The notes below the pieces were generated by a model. The model searched no databases and had not been told where the DNA came from. It saw only the letters and a list, made by a program, of their open reading frames with translations. This document shows, in pieces, positions 24,755 through 33,502 of a stretch of 64,000 nucleotides of DNA (position 1 is its first letter; every line of letters begins with the position of its first letter). Position numbers and translations under genes: made by a program. The DNA is taken from assembly GCF_021353235.1 (NCBI RefSeq), contig NZ_JAJTWT010000001.1, positions 186,001 through 250,000 on the forward strand, written 5' to 3'. Origin of the DNA: Pelomonas caseinilytica. GTDB lineage: Bacteria; Pseudomonadota; Gammaproteobacteria; Burkholderiales; Burkholderiaceae_C.

Positions 24755-27570
24755 GGCGCCGGCACCCAGCCGCCGGGCGCGCCGGTGGCGATGGTGGAGC
24801 GGTAGAAGATGTCGGCGCGGCTCGTGAGGCCGACCGTGCTGTCCAGCGTCTTGGCCAACTGCACGTTGGCGTTCGCGCCGCCGACCGTGACGCTGGCCAG
24901 GCCCAGGCGGGCGCCGGTGTCCAGCGCATGGCCGTCCAGGTCCAGGCTGCCCCATTCGCGCCAGCCGGCCGCGTCGGTCGCGCCGCCGCTGGCCGTGCCG
25001 GCCCAGGGCGGCGGGTTGCTGCCACAGCTGCCCTGGCCGGTGCCGGTCTTGCTGGTGCCCGTGCCCACGCACCAGCCCACCGGCAGGATGTGGGGGCCGA
25101 TGCGGTTGCCGATGAAGGCGATGTTGTCGACGTAGGCGGTGCTGGCCGTGCCGCCGCTGCGGGCCAGGTAGGCGGCCGTGACGCCGGGGCCGGCCGTGAG
25201 CTGGCTGTTGAGGAAGACGAAGCCCGTGTCGCCCGCCGTCGCCCGGGCCTGCAGCACATAACCCGGCGAGCTGCTGGAGGCGTCGAGCACGCTGCGGATC
25301 TCGCAGTCCTCGAAGAGCGCGGCCATGACGTTGCCCCAGATGAAGTCGACGTTGCCGGCCACCAGCGACTTGTAGATCCACACATAGCCCTTGAGCTGCA
25401 GGGTGTCCTGCTCGCCGATGAAGTTCATCTCACGGCCGACGAAGCGGTGGGCCGCGGGCGTGGTGCTCGTGTTGAAGTAGAGGGCCTCGGCCTGGTTGTC
25501 GTAGATGGACGCGCGGCCGTGCGGGTTGACGAGGGTGAAGCCGCGCAGCTGCAGCAGGTCGCTGTTCTCGACCAGCAGCACCGAGCGCCCGCCGCCGAGC
25601 ACGCGGTGGCCGACGACACGCCCGCCGGTGGTGAGGGCCGTGCCGGCCGCCGCCGCGCTGGCCCCGCTGCCGCTGTTGAGCGACTCGAAGTTGTCCACGC
25701 CCACCTGCACGCCGTCCCGGCTCTCGCCGACGAGGCTGAGGTTGGCGACGTTGCGCAGCATCAGCAGCTCGGGATAGAGGCCGTTGCGGATGGCGACGGT
25801 CTTGGGCGTGGCGGCGGTGTTGCAGCCATAACTGGACGAGCTGCCAGTGGAGCACCAGGCCATGATCCAGTTCAGCGCACCCTGCACGGTGCGGAAGTCG
25901 GCGGTCGCGCCGTCGTCGTCCACGGTCACGCTGGCCTTGCTGGCGGGCGCGCTGCGGGTGGTGAAGGTCCAGCTCAGGCCGGCGAAGGGCGAGCTGTCGA
26001 TGCGGCCCGAGAAGGCCGCGGCGTCGACCGTGACGGTGTAGGCCGTGTCGAAGGCCAGGCGGTTGTTGTGCAGGCGCACGACGGCCTGGTTGCCGACGAT
26101 GCTGACCGGCCGGTACCAGACGAAACGGGCACGGGCGGCGTTCTCGGGCATGGCGCCGAGGGCGATGGCGTCGATCTCGAGGTTGGTGCGCGGGATGATG
26201 GCCTGGGTGTCGGTGGCCGAGGGTGCGGTGGACAGGTCGATGCGGTCGACGACGGCGCCGTCGCTGTTGCGGCGGACCGTCACGGTGCCGCTGGTGCCGA
26301 GGGTGGGCGCGGCGTCAAAGGCGATGGCGATGGCCGTGTCGGTGTGCACGCCGACGGCGTTGCGGGCCGGCACGACGCTGCCCGGCGGCACGCCGACCGA
26401 GCCGCTGCCGCTGACGTTGGTCGTCAGCTTGCCGGCGCCGGCGCGCGCCAGGGCATTGGCCTTCACGAGGGCGGCGGGCCGCGGCGTAAAGGCATAGGGC
26501 ACGCTCCAGCCGACGGCACTCGACACCGGGCAGGCGCCCAGCGGTGCGCCGTTGAGCAGCGAGCCGCTGTCGGCGAAGCTGCTGGCGGCGCCGGGATTGA
26601 GCGCCTGCACGACGGACGCGCAGCCCGGCGCGGCACCGGCGATGGCATGCACGTTGGCGTGGGAGATGACCTGGCCGCCGGTGCCGATGCCGACGCTGTA
26701 GCTGTGCGGATAGGGCGAGGCCGTCTTGCTGCCGACGTGGTAGTTGTTGAAGAGGTGGACCTGGCCGAAGCGCACGCGCGGCGAGCGCTGGGTGACGTTA
26801 GAGAAAACGTTGTTGGCGAGGGTGACCTTGAGCCGGCCGATGTCGGCGGTGTAGCTGTCGGAGTGGCCGATCAGCATGGTCTTGTCGTGCTTGTCGATGA
26901 CGTTGTAGGAGACCGTCACGTAGTTGGCGCCGCGGGTGATGTCGATGGCACCGTCATGGCATTGCTTGAGCTTGCCGTTCTCGATGGGCAGCAGGTCGTC
27001 GGTGATGGGCGCGTCGGTGATGGTGTTGTGGTCGATCCAGACGCGCTCGGCGCCTTGCAGCGTGATGGCGTCGTAGGCCGAGTTCCAGTTGCCGGTGGCG
27101 CCGTCGGTCGGGTCCCAGACGGGCGCCACGTCGCAGGGCGCCATGATGGCCAGGTTGCGCACGATGACGTTGGACACGCCGATGATCTCGATGCGGCCGT
27201 TGACGAGGCCGGCGCCCGGGCCGGCGCCGATGAGGGTCGTGTTGGACGGCAGGCGCACCATGGCGCGCCGGTCCTGGTCGGCATGGCTCGTGAAGGGCTG
27301 GCCCTCGCTCATGTCGATGCTGCCGACGACCTTGACGATCTTGGGCTGGCTGCCGCCGTTGGCCAGGGCGGCGAGGAGCTGCTGGCGGTTGGTGGCGGTG
27401 TAGATCTGGGTCGCCACCGCGGCCGAGCCGCCGGCGGTGCCGCCACCGAGGGCGGCGAAGCCGTCGGGCGGCGCCGCCTCGCGGGCCGGGTCGGTTTGCG
27501 GGAAGGCGGGCAAAGGCAGGGCCAGCAGCGCGCACAGCGCTGCCGCCCATGGGCTCACGGGCAGCTTCAT
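24751..27570 (-). CDS. Bifunctional pectate lyase (PL1) - pectinesterase (CE8) fusion
   Basis: 939 residues. A signal peptide (to about residue 25) is followed by a PL1 pectate lyase: LPSNTTLIGAGPGAG, ERVWIDHNTITDAP, DGAIDITRGANYVTVSYNVI, DKHDKTMLIGHSD and the catalytic-Arg strand RSPRVRFGQVHLFNNY. A central Ig-like region (about 390-555) resembles a Big_5/SbsA linker (TIAIAFDAAPTLGTSGTVTV). The C-terminal ~370 residues are a pectinesterase: LVGESRDGV, QAEALYFN, GEQDTLQLKG and the catalytic GNVDFIWGN. One chain could thus de-esterify and cleave homogalacturonan. It is co-transcribed with the TonB receptor, the PEP-CTERM protein and the SGNH esterase. Confidence 0.92.
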   Translation of the reverse strand: MKLPVSPWAAALCALLALPLPAFPQTDPAREAAPPDGFAALGGGTAGGSAAVATQIYTATNRQQLLAALANGGSQPKIVKVVGSIDMSEGQPFTSHADQDRRAMVRLPSNTTLIGAGPGAGLVNGRIEIIGVSNVIVRNLAIMAPCDVAPVWDPTDGATGNWNSAYDAITLQGAERVWIDHNTITDAPITDDLLPIENGKLKQCHDGAIDITRGANYVTVSYNVIDKHDKTMLIGHSDSYTADIGRLKVTLANNVFSNVTQRSPRVRFGQVHLFNNYHVGSKTASPYPHSYSVGIGTGGQVISHANVHAIAGAAPGCASVVQALNPGAASSFADSGSLLNGAPLGACPVSSAVGWSVPYAFTPRPAALVKANALARAGAGKLTTNVSGSGSVGVPPGSVVPARNAVGVHTDTAIAIAFDAAPTLGTSGTVTVRRNSDGAVVDRIDLSTAPSATDTQAIIPRTNLEIDAIALGAMPENAARARFVWYRPVSIVGNQAVVRLHNNRLAFDTAYTVTVDAAAFSGRIDSSPFAGLSWTFTTRSAPASKASVTVDDDGATADFRTVQGALNWIMAWCSTGSSSSYGCNTAATPKTVAIRNGLYPELLMLRNVANLSLVGESRDGVQVGVDNFESLNSGSGASAAAAGTALTTGGRVVGHRVLGGGRSVLLVENSDLLQLRGFTLVNPHGRASIYDNQAEALYFNTSTTPAAHRFVGREMNFIGEQDTLQLKGYVWIYKSLVAGNVDFIWGNVMAALFEDCEIRSVLDASSSSPGYVLQARATAGDTGFVFLNSQLTAGPGVTAAYLARSGGTASTAYVDNIAFIGNRIGPHILPVGWCVGTGTSKTGTGQGSCGSNPPPWAGTASGGATDAAGWREWGSLDLDGHALDTGARLGLASVTVGGANANVQLAKTLDSTVGLTSRADIFYRSTIATGAPGGWVPAP

Positions 27571-27591
27571 GACGGTCTCCTGGAGAAGGAG

Positions 27592-28137
27592 TTAGCGGTT
27601 GGTGCGGCGGCGCAGCGCCAGGCCCAGCAGGCCCAGGCCCACCAAGGCGGCGGTCGACGGCTCGGGCACGGCATTGACGAGCTGGGCGTCGACGCTGGCG
27701 AAGGCGCCGCCGAACTGCACGTCCTGCAGCGTGATGCGCAGCGACTGCGGCCCGAGGGTCTCGAAGCCGACCTGGCCGCCCGGCAGCACGCCGAGCAGGT
27801 GGGCCCCGCCGAGGTGCAGGCCGGCGTCGGCGAAGCTCAGTTCGACGACGCGCAGGCCATCGAGCAGGCCGGTGCCGGTGTTGTCGTAGACGCGCAGCCG
27901 GCCGTCGCTGCCGAGGTCCAGCATGAAGCTGAAATCGGCGGCGATGAACTCGATGTCGCCGTCGGTCAGCGCCGTGGTGTTGCTGCCCGGCTCGGCCTGG
28001 TAGCCGTGGTCCAGGCCGAGCAGGCCGTCGGCCGAACCGTTCAAGGTGGCGGTGACGGGCGAGCCCACCGTCAGCAGCGCGGCCGAGGCCGCGCCGGACG
28101 ACAGCAGGGCTGCCGCCAGCAGGATGGTGGCTTTCAT
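27592..28137 (-). CDS. PEP-CTERM sorting domain protein
   Basis: 181 residues. A signal peptide ends near GAASA|ALLTVG. The C-terminus VPEPSTAALVGLGLLGLALRRR is a textbook PEP-CTERM signal: VPEP motif, membrane segment, basic tail, recognised by exosortase. The middle is a beta-rich domain of unknown role. It sits between the TonB receptor and the pectate lyase-esterase genes (11 bp and 21 bp gaps), so it probably belongs to the pectin response; it may bind pectin at the cell surface (inference). Confidence 0.87.
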   Translation of the reverse strand: MKATILLAAALLSSGAASAALLTVGSPVTATLNGSADGLLGLDHGYQAEPGSNTTALTDGDIEFIAADFSFMLDLGSDGRLRVYDNTGTGLLDGLRVVELSFADAGLHLGGAHLLGVLPGGQVGFETLGPQSLRITLQDVQFGGAFASVDAQLVNAVPEPSTAALVGLGLLGLALRRRTNR

Positions 28138-28148
28138 GCGGCCTCCGG

Positions 28149-31103
28149 TCAGAACTTGTAGCGGGCGCCGATGAGGTACTCGCGGCCGGTCACGTTGTTG
28201 ACGACGACGCTGTTGCGCTGGCTGCTGATGTACTGGTCGTTGGCCTGGTTGGTCAGGTTGATGGCCTCCAGCGTCAGGTCCAGCTGGTCGTTGAACTTGT
28301 ACGACATCGAGAAGTCGACGTTGGTGGTGCCGTTCTTGCCTTCGACGTCGTTGTTGTTCTGGCCGGGCACGCGCTGCAGGTAGCGGGAGCGCTTGGCCAC
28401 CGAGACGCGGGCGCTGAAGGCGCCGTCGTCGTAGTAGAGCGAGCCGTTCCACGAACGCGGCGACATGTTGACCAGGTCGGCCGTGATGGGCGTGGGGTTG
28501 GAGGCCGAGGTGAAGTAGGCGATCTTGGACGTGACGTAGGTGTAGTTCGCCACCACGCCGAAGTTCTTCAGCAGGCCGGGCAGGAAGGTGAAGGGCTGCT
28601 GGTAGTTGAGCTCCAGGCCCTTGAGCTTGCCGCCCGGGGTGTTGAAGCTGGAGGTCAGCGCGAACTGCTCCTCGCCGGTGAAGTTGGCCGGCAGCAGGCT
28701 CATCGGCAGGCCGGTGTCCTTGTACTTGACCGTCTGCACGCTCTGCTGGATGTAGGAGCCGATGTCCTTGTAGAACAGGCCCAGGCCGAGCAGCGCGTTC
28801 TTCTGGAAGTACCACTCGAAGCCGGTGTCCAGCGTCTTGGCGCGGAAAGGCTGCAGGAAGGGGTTGCCGATGGTGATGGACAGGTTGCCCGTGGTGTTGA
28901 CCGTGCCGCCGGGGTTGAGGGCGGCGAGCGTCGGTCGCGTCATGACCTGGGCGGCGCTGGCGCGCACGAGGAAGTCGCGGGTCAGCTCGGCCGTCAGGTT
29001 CGCGGCGGGGAGCATGTCGTCGTAGTGGTTGCCGACGGTGACCTGGGTGCCGCCGCCAGTGGCCACGTAGCCGGTCGCCTGGATCTCGGTCTTGACGTAG
29101 CGGGTGCCGAGGTTGCCGCGGATGGGCACGCCGCCCAGGCGGGTGGCGAAGTCGGCCTGCACGTACCAGCCGCGGTCGGTCTCGACGATGGCGCGGTTGT
29201 TGCCGCGGGCATTGCCGTTGGTGATGGAGGCCAGCGTGAAGTCGCCGGGGCCGCCGGCGGGGCCGCTCTTCAGGCAGTTGCAGTAGATGTCGTAGAGGCT
29301 GGCGATGGCGTTGAGGTTGGGGATGACCCAGGAGGTCGGCGTGCCGGCGGGCAGGTCGGACTGCTTGCCGAAGCCCGTGAGCAGCGTGCTCAGGCTGGCC
29401 GCCGTGTTGCCGCTCGGCGGCGCGTACATGTTCTCGGTGGCGCGGCGGAACTCGTAGCTCTGGAAGTCGTACTTCTTGTAGCTGGTGCCGCCCTTGAGGG
29501 TGAGGCCGTCGGCAGCTTCCCAGGCGAGGTTGAGCTGCACTACGTCGTTGCGGTTGTTGGTGCCGTTGGGACGGATGCGGATCTCGCTGGAGGTGCCGTT
29601 GGTGATGGCCGTGGACTTGCCGTCCTGCGCCACGCCGACGAAGCCGAGGGCCCCGCCGGCTTGCGTGGGATCGAAGGGGTAGGTGATGGCCGGCGCGCGG
29701 TCGTTGCCGCGGAAGTCGATGGCGTAGCCGCTCACGTTGGGGGCATCCAGCGTGGTGGTCGTCTGGATGGGGTTCTTGAACTTGGAGTCGGCGCGGCCCA
29801 GCAGGCCGGTGAACTTCAGCGTGTCGGAGAACTCGTGCTCGACCGTCAGCGTGGGTTGCTTGAAGACGGTGCTGAGCTTGTCGAAGCGCGACTCGGCGCG
29901 GATGTCGACGTTGTTGTACTTGCCGTAGAGCAGCGCGCCGTTGGCGTCGTACTGCGCCTCGACGACGCTGGTCTGGGGCTTGCCGCCCTGCGACAGCGTG
30001 CGGCTGAAGGAGATGGCCTCCAGGAAGTCTTCCTGGCGGGTGGCGTCGAGCTTGGAGTAGAGCAGGTCCAGCGTCAGCAGCGTGCGGTCGGTCGGCCGCG
30101 CCTGGATGGAGGCCGTCAGGCCGATGCGCTCCTGCTCGTGGGTGAGGCGGCCGTAGCGCGGCAGGCGCGGGTGGAAGTTGGCGGCGCTGCTGGCGAGGTT
30201 GTAGGCGGCGACGTTGTCCGTCGTGTTGGCCAGGCGGGTCGCCCCCTGCGCGGCCGGGCCGCAGGTGGTGGCCGTGGAGCCGGCCGGCAGCGTCGTGCCG
30301 GGAGCCACCGTCGCGCCCTGGGGCACGCACCAGCCGCCCGACGAAGTGCCGTTGTCCCAGCGCACGGTCGAGAAGCCCTCCTCGTAGAGGTTGCGCTTGG
30401 AGTAGGCGCCCGAGACGAGCACGCCGAGCTTCCTGTCGGCGAAGGTGTCGGCCAGCAGGAAGGCCGCGCGCGGCGTGGTCTTGCCGGAGAGGTCGTTGTT
30501 GGAGCCCTTGACCGAGGCCATGGCCGTGAAGCCCTTCTTCAGGTCGAAGGGGCGGGAGGTGAGCAGGTCGACCGTGGCGCCGAGCGAGCCTTCGTCGACG
30601 TCGGCCGACTGGCTCTTGCGCACGGTGATCTGCTGGAAGAGCTCGCTGGCGAAGACGTTGAAGTCCATCGTGCGGCTGCGGTTGTTGCCGCCCGAGCTGT
30701 CGGTGCCGCCGGTGGTGGCCAGGCCCTCGATGCCGTTGATGCGGGTGCGGGTGAAGTCGCCGCCCAGGCCGCGCACGGTGATCTGCCGGCCCTCGCCCGC
30801 ATCGCGGTCGATGACGACGCCGGGCACGCGCTGCAGCGACTCGGCCAGGTTGGTGTCGGGGAACTTGCCGATGTCCTCGGCCCGCACGACGTCGACGATG
30901 CCCGACTCCTCGCGCTTCTTGTTCAGCGCGCTTTCGAGCGAGGCGCGGATGCCGGTGACGGTGACGGTCTCGAGCTGCTGGGCCTTGGCGTCGGCCGCGG
31001 GCGCGGTCTGCGCCCAGGCGGCTGCCGCGGGCAACGTGGCAAGGCTGACGGCCAGGGCCGCCGGGCGGAGGCGCGAGCGGTGGGACGGACGGGATGCGGG
31101 CAT
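28149..31103 (-). CDS. TonB-dependent receptor, pectin-oligomer type
   Basis: 984 residues. Signal peptide to about residue 32 (AAAAWAQ), then a plug domain with ETVTVTGIRASLESALNKKR and VPGVVIDRDAGEGRQITVRG, and a 22-strand barrel ending REYLIGARYKF. The layout matches the Xanthomonas/Caulobacter carbohydrate TonB receptors (TIGR01782). No separate TonB box was defined. As first gene of an operon with pectate lyase-esterase and acetylesterase it should import oligogalacturonides across the outer membrane. The 143 bp upstream to kdgF contain its promoter; I saw no clear boxes. Confidence 0.92.
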   Translation of the reverse strand: MPASRPSHRSRLRPAALAVSLATLPAAAAWAQTAPAADAKAQQLETVTVTGIRASLESALNKKREESGIVDVVRAEDIGKFPDTNLAESLQRVPGVVIDRDAGEGRQITVRGLGGDFTRTRINGIEGLATTGGTDSSGGNNRSRTMDFNVFASELFQQITVRKSQSADVDEGSLGATVDLLTSRPFDLKKGFTAMASVKGSNNDLSGKTTPRAAFLLADTFADRKLGVLVSGAYSKRNLYEEGFSTVRWDNGTSSGGWCVPQGATVAPGTTLPAGSTATTCGPAAQGATRLANTTDNVAAYNLASSAANFHPRLPRYGRLTHEQERIGLTASIQARPTDRTLLTLDLLYSKLDATRQEDFLEAISFSRTLSQGGKPQTSVVEAQYDANGALLYGKYNNVDIRAESRFDKLSTVFKQPTLTVEHEFSDTLKFTGLLGRADSKFKNPIQTTTTLDAPNVSGYAIDFRGNDRAPAITYPFDPTQAGGALGFVGVAQDGKSTAITNGTSSEIRIRPNGTNNRNDVVQLNLAWEAADGLTLKGGTSYKKYDFQSYEFRRATENMYAPPSGNTAASLSTLLTGFGKQSDLPAGTPTSWVIPNLNAIASLYDIYCNCLKSGPAGGPGDFTLASITNGNARGNNRAIVETDRGWYVQADFATRLGGVPIRGNLGTRYVKTEIQATGYVATGGGTQVTVGNHYDDMLPAANLTAELTRDFLVRASAAQVMTRPTLAALNPGGTVNTTGNLSITIGNPFLQPFRAKTLDTGFEWYFQKNALLGLGLFYKDIGSYIQQSVQTVKYKDTGLPMSLLPANFTGEEQFALTSSFNTPGGKLKGLELNYQQPFTFLPGLLKNFGVVANYTYVTSKIAYFTSASNPTPITADLVNMSPRSWNGSLYYDDGAFSARVSVAKRSRYLQRVPGQNNNDVEGKNGTTNVDFSMSYKFNDQLDLTLEAINLTNQANDQYISSQRNSVVVNNVTGREYLIGARYKF

Positions 31104-31246
31104 GTGAGTCTCCTGGTGCAAGGCCGCCTGGGCGCGATCGCGCTGGCGGCTCTCGGGTTTTGGTCGTGCTACCCGGGCGCACGCAGGGCACCCGTCAATC
31201 TCGGAACCCGGCGACGCTGCAGTGCGTGCGCGGATCTGCGCGGCGG

Positions 31247-31579
31247 CTAGAGGTAGTCGTCGCGACGTGGGGAAAACTGGTCCAGCAGGGTGGCGCCGTC
31301 GTCGAGGGCGACGACACCATGCCGCGTCAGCCGCGGCGCGACGAAGGCGTCGCCGGGCTTGAGCACGCAGCGCTCGCCGCCGACCTCGCACTCGAAGCGG
31401 CCGGCGATCACGTAGGCGATCTGGTCGTGGGCGTCGTGGGCGTGGGGCGTGCCGATGGCGCCCTTGTCGAACTGCACGAGCACGGACATCAGCTCCGGCG
31501 TATGGCCGACGATCTTGCGGCGGATGCCATCGCCCAGTTCGTGCCACGGGGCGTCGTCGTTGAGGAAGAAGCTGCTCAT
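31247..31579 (-). CDS. kdgF: Pectin degradation cupin KdgF
   Basis: 110 residues from ATG at 31579. The cupin carries HAHDAHDQIAYVIAGRFECE (metal-binding His cluster), LKPGDAFVAPRLTRHGV and the ending FSPRRDDYL, all typical of KdgF. KdgF speeds conversion of 4,5-unsaturated galacturonate to the linear keto form (DKI) after oligogalacturonate lyase. It is divergent from kduD with a shared 217-bp control region that holds two candidate KdgR sites. Confidence 0.88.
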   Translation of the reverse strand: MSSFFLNDDAPWHELGDGIRRKIVGHTPELMSVLVQFDKGAIGTPHAHDAHDQIAYVIAGRFECEVGGERCVLKPGDAFVAPRLTRHGVVALDDGATLLDQFSPRRDDYL

Positions 31580-31633
31580 GTTCGTGCGTTTTTGTCCGGC
31601 TTGCGAACGATGATAGGTTGAAGCACGCAAAAT

Positions 31634-31648
31634 CGGAACATCGGTTCA
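31634..31648. promoter_or_regulatory. Candidate KdgR-type operator, kdgF side
   Basis: CGGAACATCGGTTCA contains the palindrome GAAC-N4-GTTC, 55 bp upstream of the kdgF start. It resembles the site upstream of kdgK and the second site of this divergent region. Pattern match only. Confidence 0.3.
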
Positions 31649-31711
31649 CTAATTAGAAACCATGATTCCGCAACACTATCCGCCTGCCTAAAGTCGTGGC
31701 ATCGGGAAAAG

Positions 31712-31726
31712 TGGAACTGCGTTTCA
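31712..31726. promoter_or_regulatory. Candidate KdgR-type operator, kduD side
   Basis: TGGAACTGCGTTTCA, 70 bp upstream of kduD, has the core AAC-N3-GTT with flanking G and C symmetric. It shares CGTTTCA with the kdgK site. Three such sites at three pectin gene starts make a common regulator plausible, but spacing between half-sites varies by one base. Confidence 0.33.
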
Positions 31727-31796
31727 GCCGATTCCCATCCACCGCGGCGGCCCCGTGCGCCGCGCAACCGGTGCCCTCGGCGCCTTGGACAAACAC

Positions 31797-32558
31797 ATGG
31801 TTCTTCAGAACTTCCATCTGGCCGGCAAGACGGCCATCGTGACCGGCTGCAACACCGGCCTGGGCCAGGGCATGGCGCTGGCGCTGGCCGAGGCGGGGGC
31901 CGACATCGTCGGCGTCAACGTTTCCGAGCCGGAGGAGACCCAGGCCGGCGTGCAGGCCCTGGGCCGGCGCTTCCTCGACCTGCGCGCCAACCTGGGCGAC
32001 GTGGGCTGCATCCCCGACCTGGTGAGTCAGGCCAAGGCGCTGAACGGCGCCGTCCACATCCTTGTCAACAACGCCGGCATCATCCGCCGCGAGGACGCCA
32101 TCAAGTTCTCGGAGGCGGACTGGGACGAGGTCATGGACCTGAACCTGAAATCGGTCTTCTTCCTGTCTCAGGCCGTGGCCAAGGTCTACCTGGCGCAGGG
32201 TTCGGGCGGCAAGATCATCAACATCGCCTCGATGCTGAGCTTCCAGGGCGGCATCCGCGTGCCCTCCTACACCGCCAGCAAGAGCGGCGTCATGGGCATC
32301 ACGCGGCTGATGGCCAACGAATGGGCCCAGCACGGCATCAACGTCAACGCCATCGCGCCGGGCTACATGGCCACAAACAACACCGCCCAGCTGCGGGCCG
32401 ACGAGCAGCGCAACAACGCCATCCTGGAGCGCATCCCGGCCGGCCGCTGGGGCAAGCCCGAGGACCTCGCCGGCCCCGTCGTCTTCCTGGCCTCGGCGGC
32501 GTCCGACTACGTCAACGGCTACACCATCGCCGTGGACGGGGGCTGGCTCGCGAGGTGA
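31797..32558 (+). CDS. kduD: 2-dehydro-3-deoxy-D-gluconate 5-dehydrogenase KduD
   Basis: 253 residues from ATG at 31797 (MVLQNFHLAGK), the usual KduD length. SDR motifs: TGCNTGLGQGMA (cofactor loop), NNAGIIRREDA (family-typical), IASMLSFQGG with the catalytic Ser, and YTASKSG with Tyr and Lys. It reduces the DKII intermediate to 2-keto-3-deoxygluconate, feeding KdgK. kduI, which normally precedes this step, is not in the window. The transporter genes follow after 56 bp. Confidence 0.9.
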   Translation: MVLQNFHLAGKTAIVTGCNTGLGQGMALALAEAGADIVGVNVSEPEETQAGVQALGRRFLDLRANLGDVGCIPDLVSQAKALNGAVHILVNNAGIIRREDAIKFSEADWDEVMDLNLKSVFFLSQAVAKVYLAQGSGGKIINIASMLSFQGGIRVPSYTASKSGVMGITRLMANEWAQHGINVNAIAPGYMATNNTAQLRADEQRNNAILERIPAGRWGKPEDLAGPVVFLASAASDYVNGYTIAVDGGWLAR

Positions 32559-32614
32559 CCTGAACGAGCCCGCAACAATGCGGGCCGCAACAGCCACGGA
32601 GGAGACACCGGGCG

Positions 32615-33502
32615 ATGTACGAAAACAAAAAGCTGGGCTTCCTGTTCGTCCTGCCCTTCGTGTTGGGCGTGCTGCTGTTCAAGCTCTTCCCCTTCGTGAT
32701 GAGCTTTGCGCTCAGCTTCACGCAGTACGACCTCATCGACCCGCCGGAGTGGGTGGGCCTGCGCAACTACGAGGAGATGCTCGGCGGCGACCCGCTGTTC
32801 CGCAAGTCGCTGGGCGTGACGCTCACCTTCGCGCTGCTGGCGGTGCCGCTGCGCGTGGGCTTCGCCCTCGTCGTGGCCCAGGTGCTGAACTTCCGGCTCA
32901 AGGGCATCAACGCCTTCCGCGCGGCCTTCTACATCCCGTCCATCCTGGGCGGCTCCATCGCCGTCGCGGTGCTGTGGCGCTTCCTGTTCGCCAAGAACGG
33001 GTTGGTGAACATCATCCTGTCCAAGGTCGGCCTGGCCCCCATCCCCTGGCTGGCCGACGAGCACTACTCGATGTGGACCATCGTGCTGCTCTTCACCTGG
33101 CAGTTCGGCTCGGCCTGCGTCATCTTCCTGGCCGCGCTGCAGAACGTGCCCAAGTCGCTGTACGAAGCCGCGGAGATCGACGGCGCCAGCGTCAACCAGC
33201 AGTTCTGGAAGATCACCGTGCCGCTGATCACGCCGGTCATCTTCTTCAACCTGATCATGCAGATGGTCCACGCCTTCCAGGAGTTCAACGGCCCCTACCT
33301 CATCACCGAGGGCGGCCCGCTGCACTCCACCTACGTGCTGGCCCTCTACATCTACGACCAGAGCTTCCGCTTCTTCAACCTGGGCTATGGCGCGGCCCTG
33401 AGCTGGGTGCTGTTCGCCCTCGTCGCCGGCCTGGCGGCCCTCTCCTTCTGGAGCAGCAAGTACTGGGTCTTCTACGCCGGCGAGAAGGAATCCCGGAAAT
33501 GA
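32615..33502 (+). CDS. togM: ABC sugar transporter permease (TogM-like)
   Basis: 295 residues with six membrane segments. The binding-protein-dependent permease loop EAAEIDGASVNQQFWKITVP (EAA motif) contacts the ATPase. The start MYENKKLGFLFVLPFVLG is like MalF/UgpA-type CUT1 permeases. Its neighbours (KduD, oligogalacturonate lyase) support oligogalacturonide import as in the Dickeya TogMNAB system; the substrate is inferred from context. It overlaps the next gene by four bases. Confidence 0.85.
   Translation: MYENKKLGFLFVLPFVLGVLLFKLFPFVMSFALSFTQYDLIDPPEWVGLRNYEEMLGGDPLFRKSLGVTLTFALLAVPLRVGFALVVAQVLNFRLKGINAFRAAFYIPSILGGSIAVAVLWRFLFAKNGLVNIILSKVGLAPIPWLADEHYSMWTIVLLFTWQFGSACVIFLAALQNVPKSLYEAAEIDGASVNQQFWKITVPLITPVIFFNLIMQMVHAFQEFNGPYLITEGGPLHSTYVLALYIYDQSFRFFNLGYGAALSWVLFALVAGLAALSFWSSKYWVFYAGEKESRK

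Noticed and set aside
24928-28161. A very long open frame on the plus strand opposite the pectate lyase-esterase and PEP-CTERM genes
   Set aside because: It is the antisense shadow of GC-rich coding DNA; its translation is low-complexity (Gly/Ala/Val/Arg/Asp) with no family motifs, while the minus strand has clear domains.
29025-31250. A 741-codon open frame opposite the TonB receptor gene
   Set aside because: Same reason; the receptor on the minus strand has a signal peptide, plug and barrel features.
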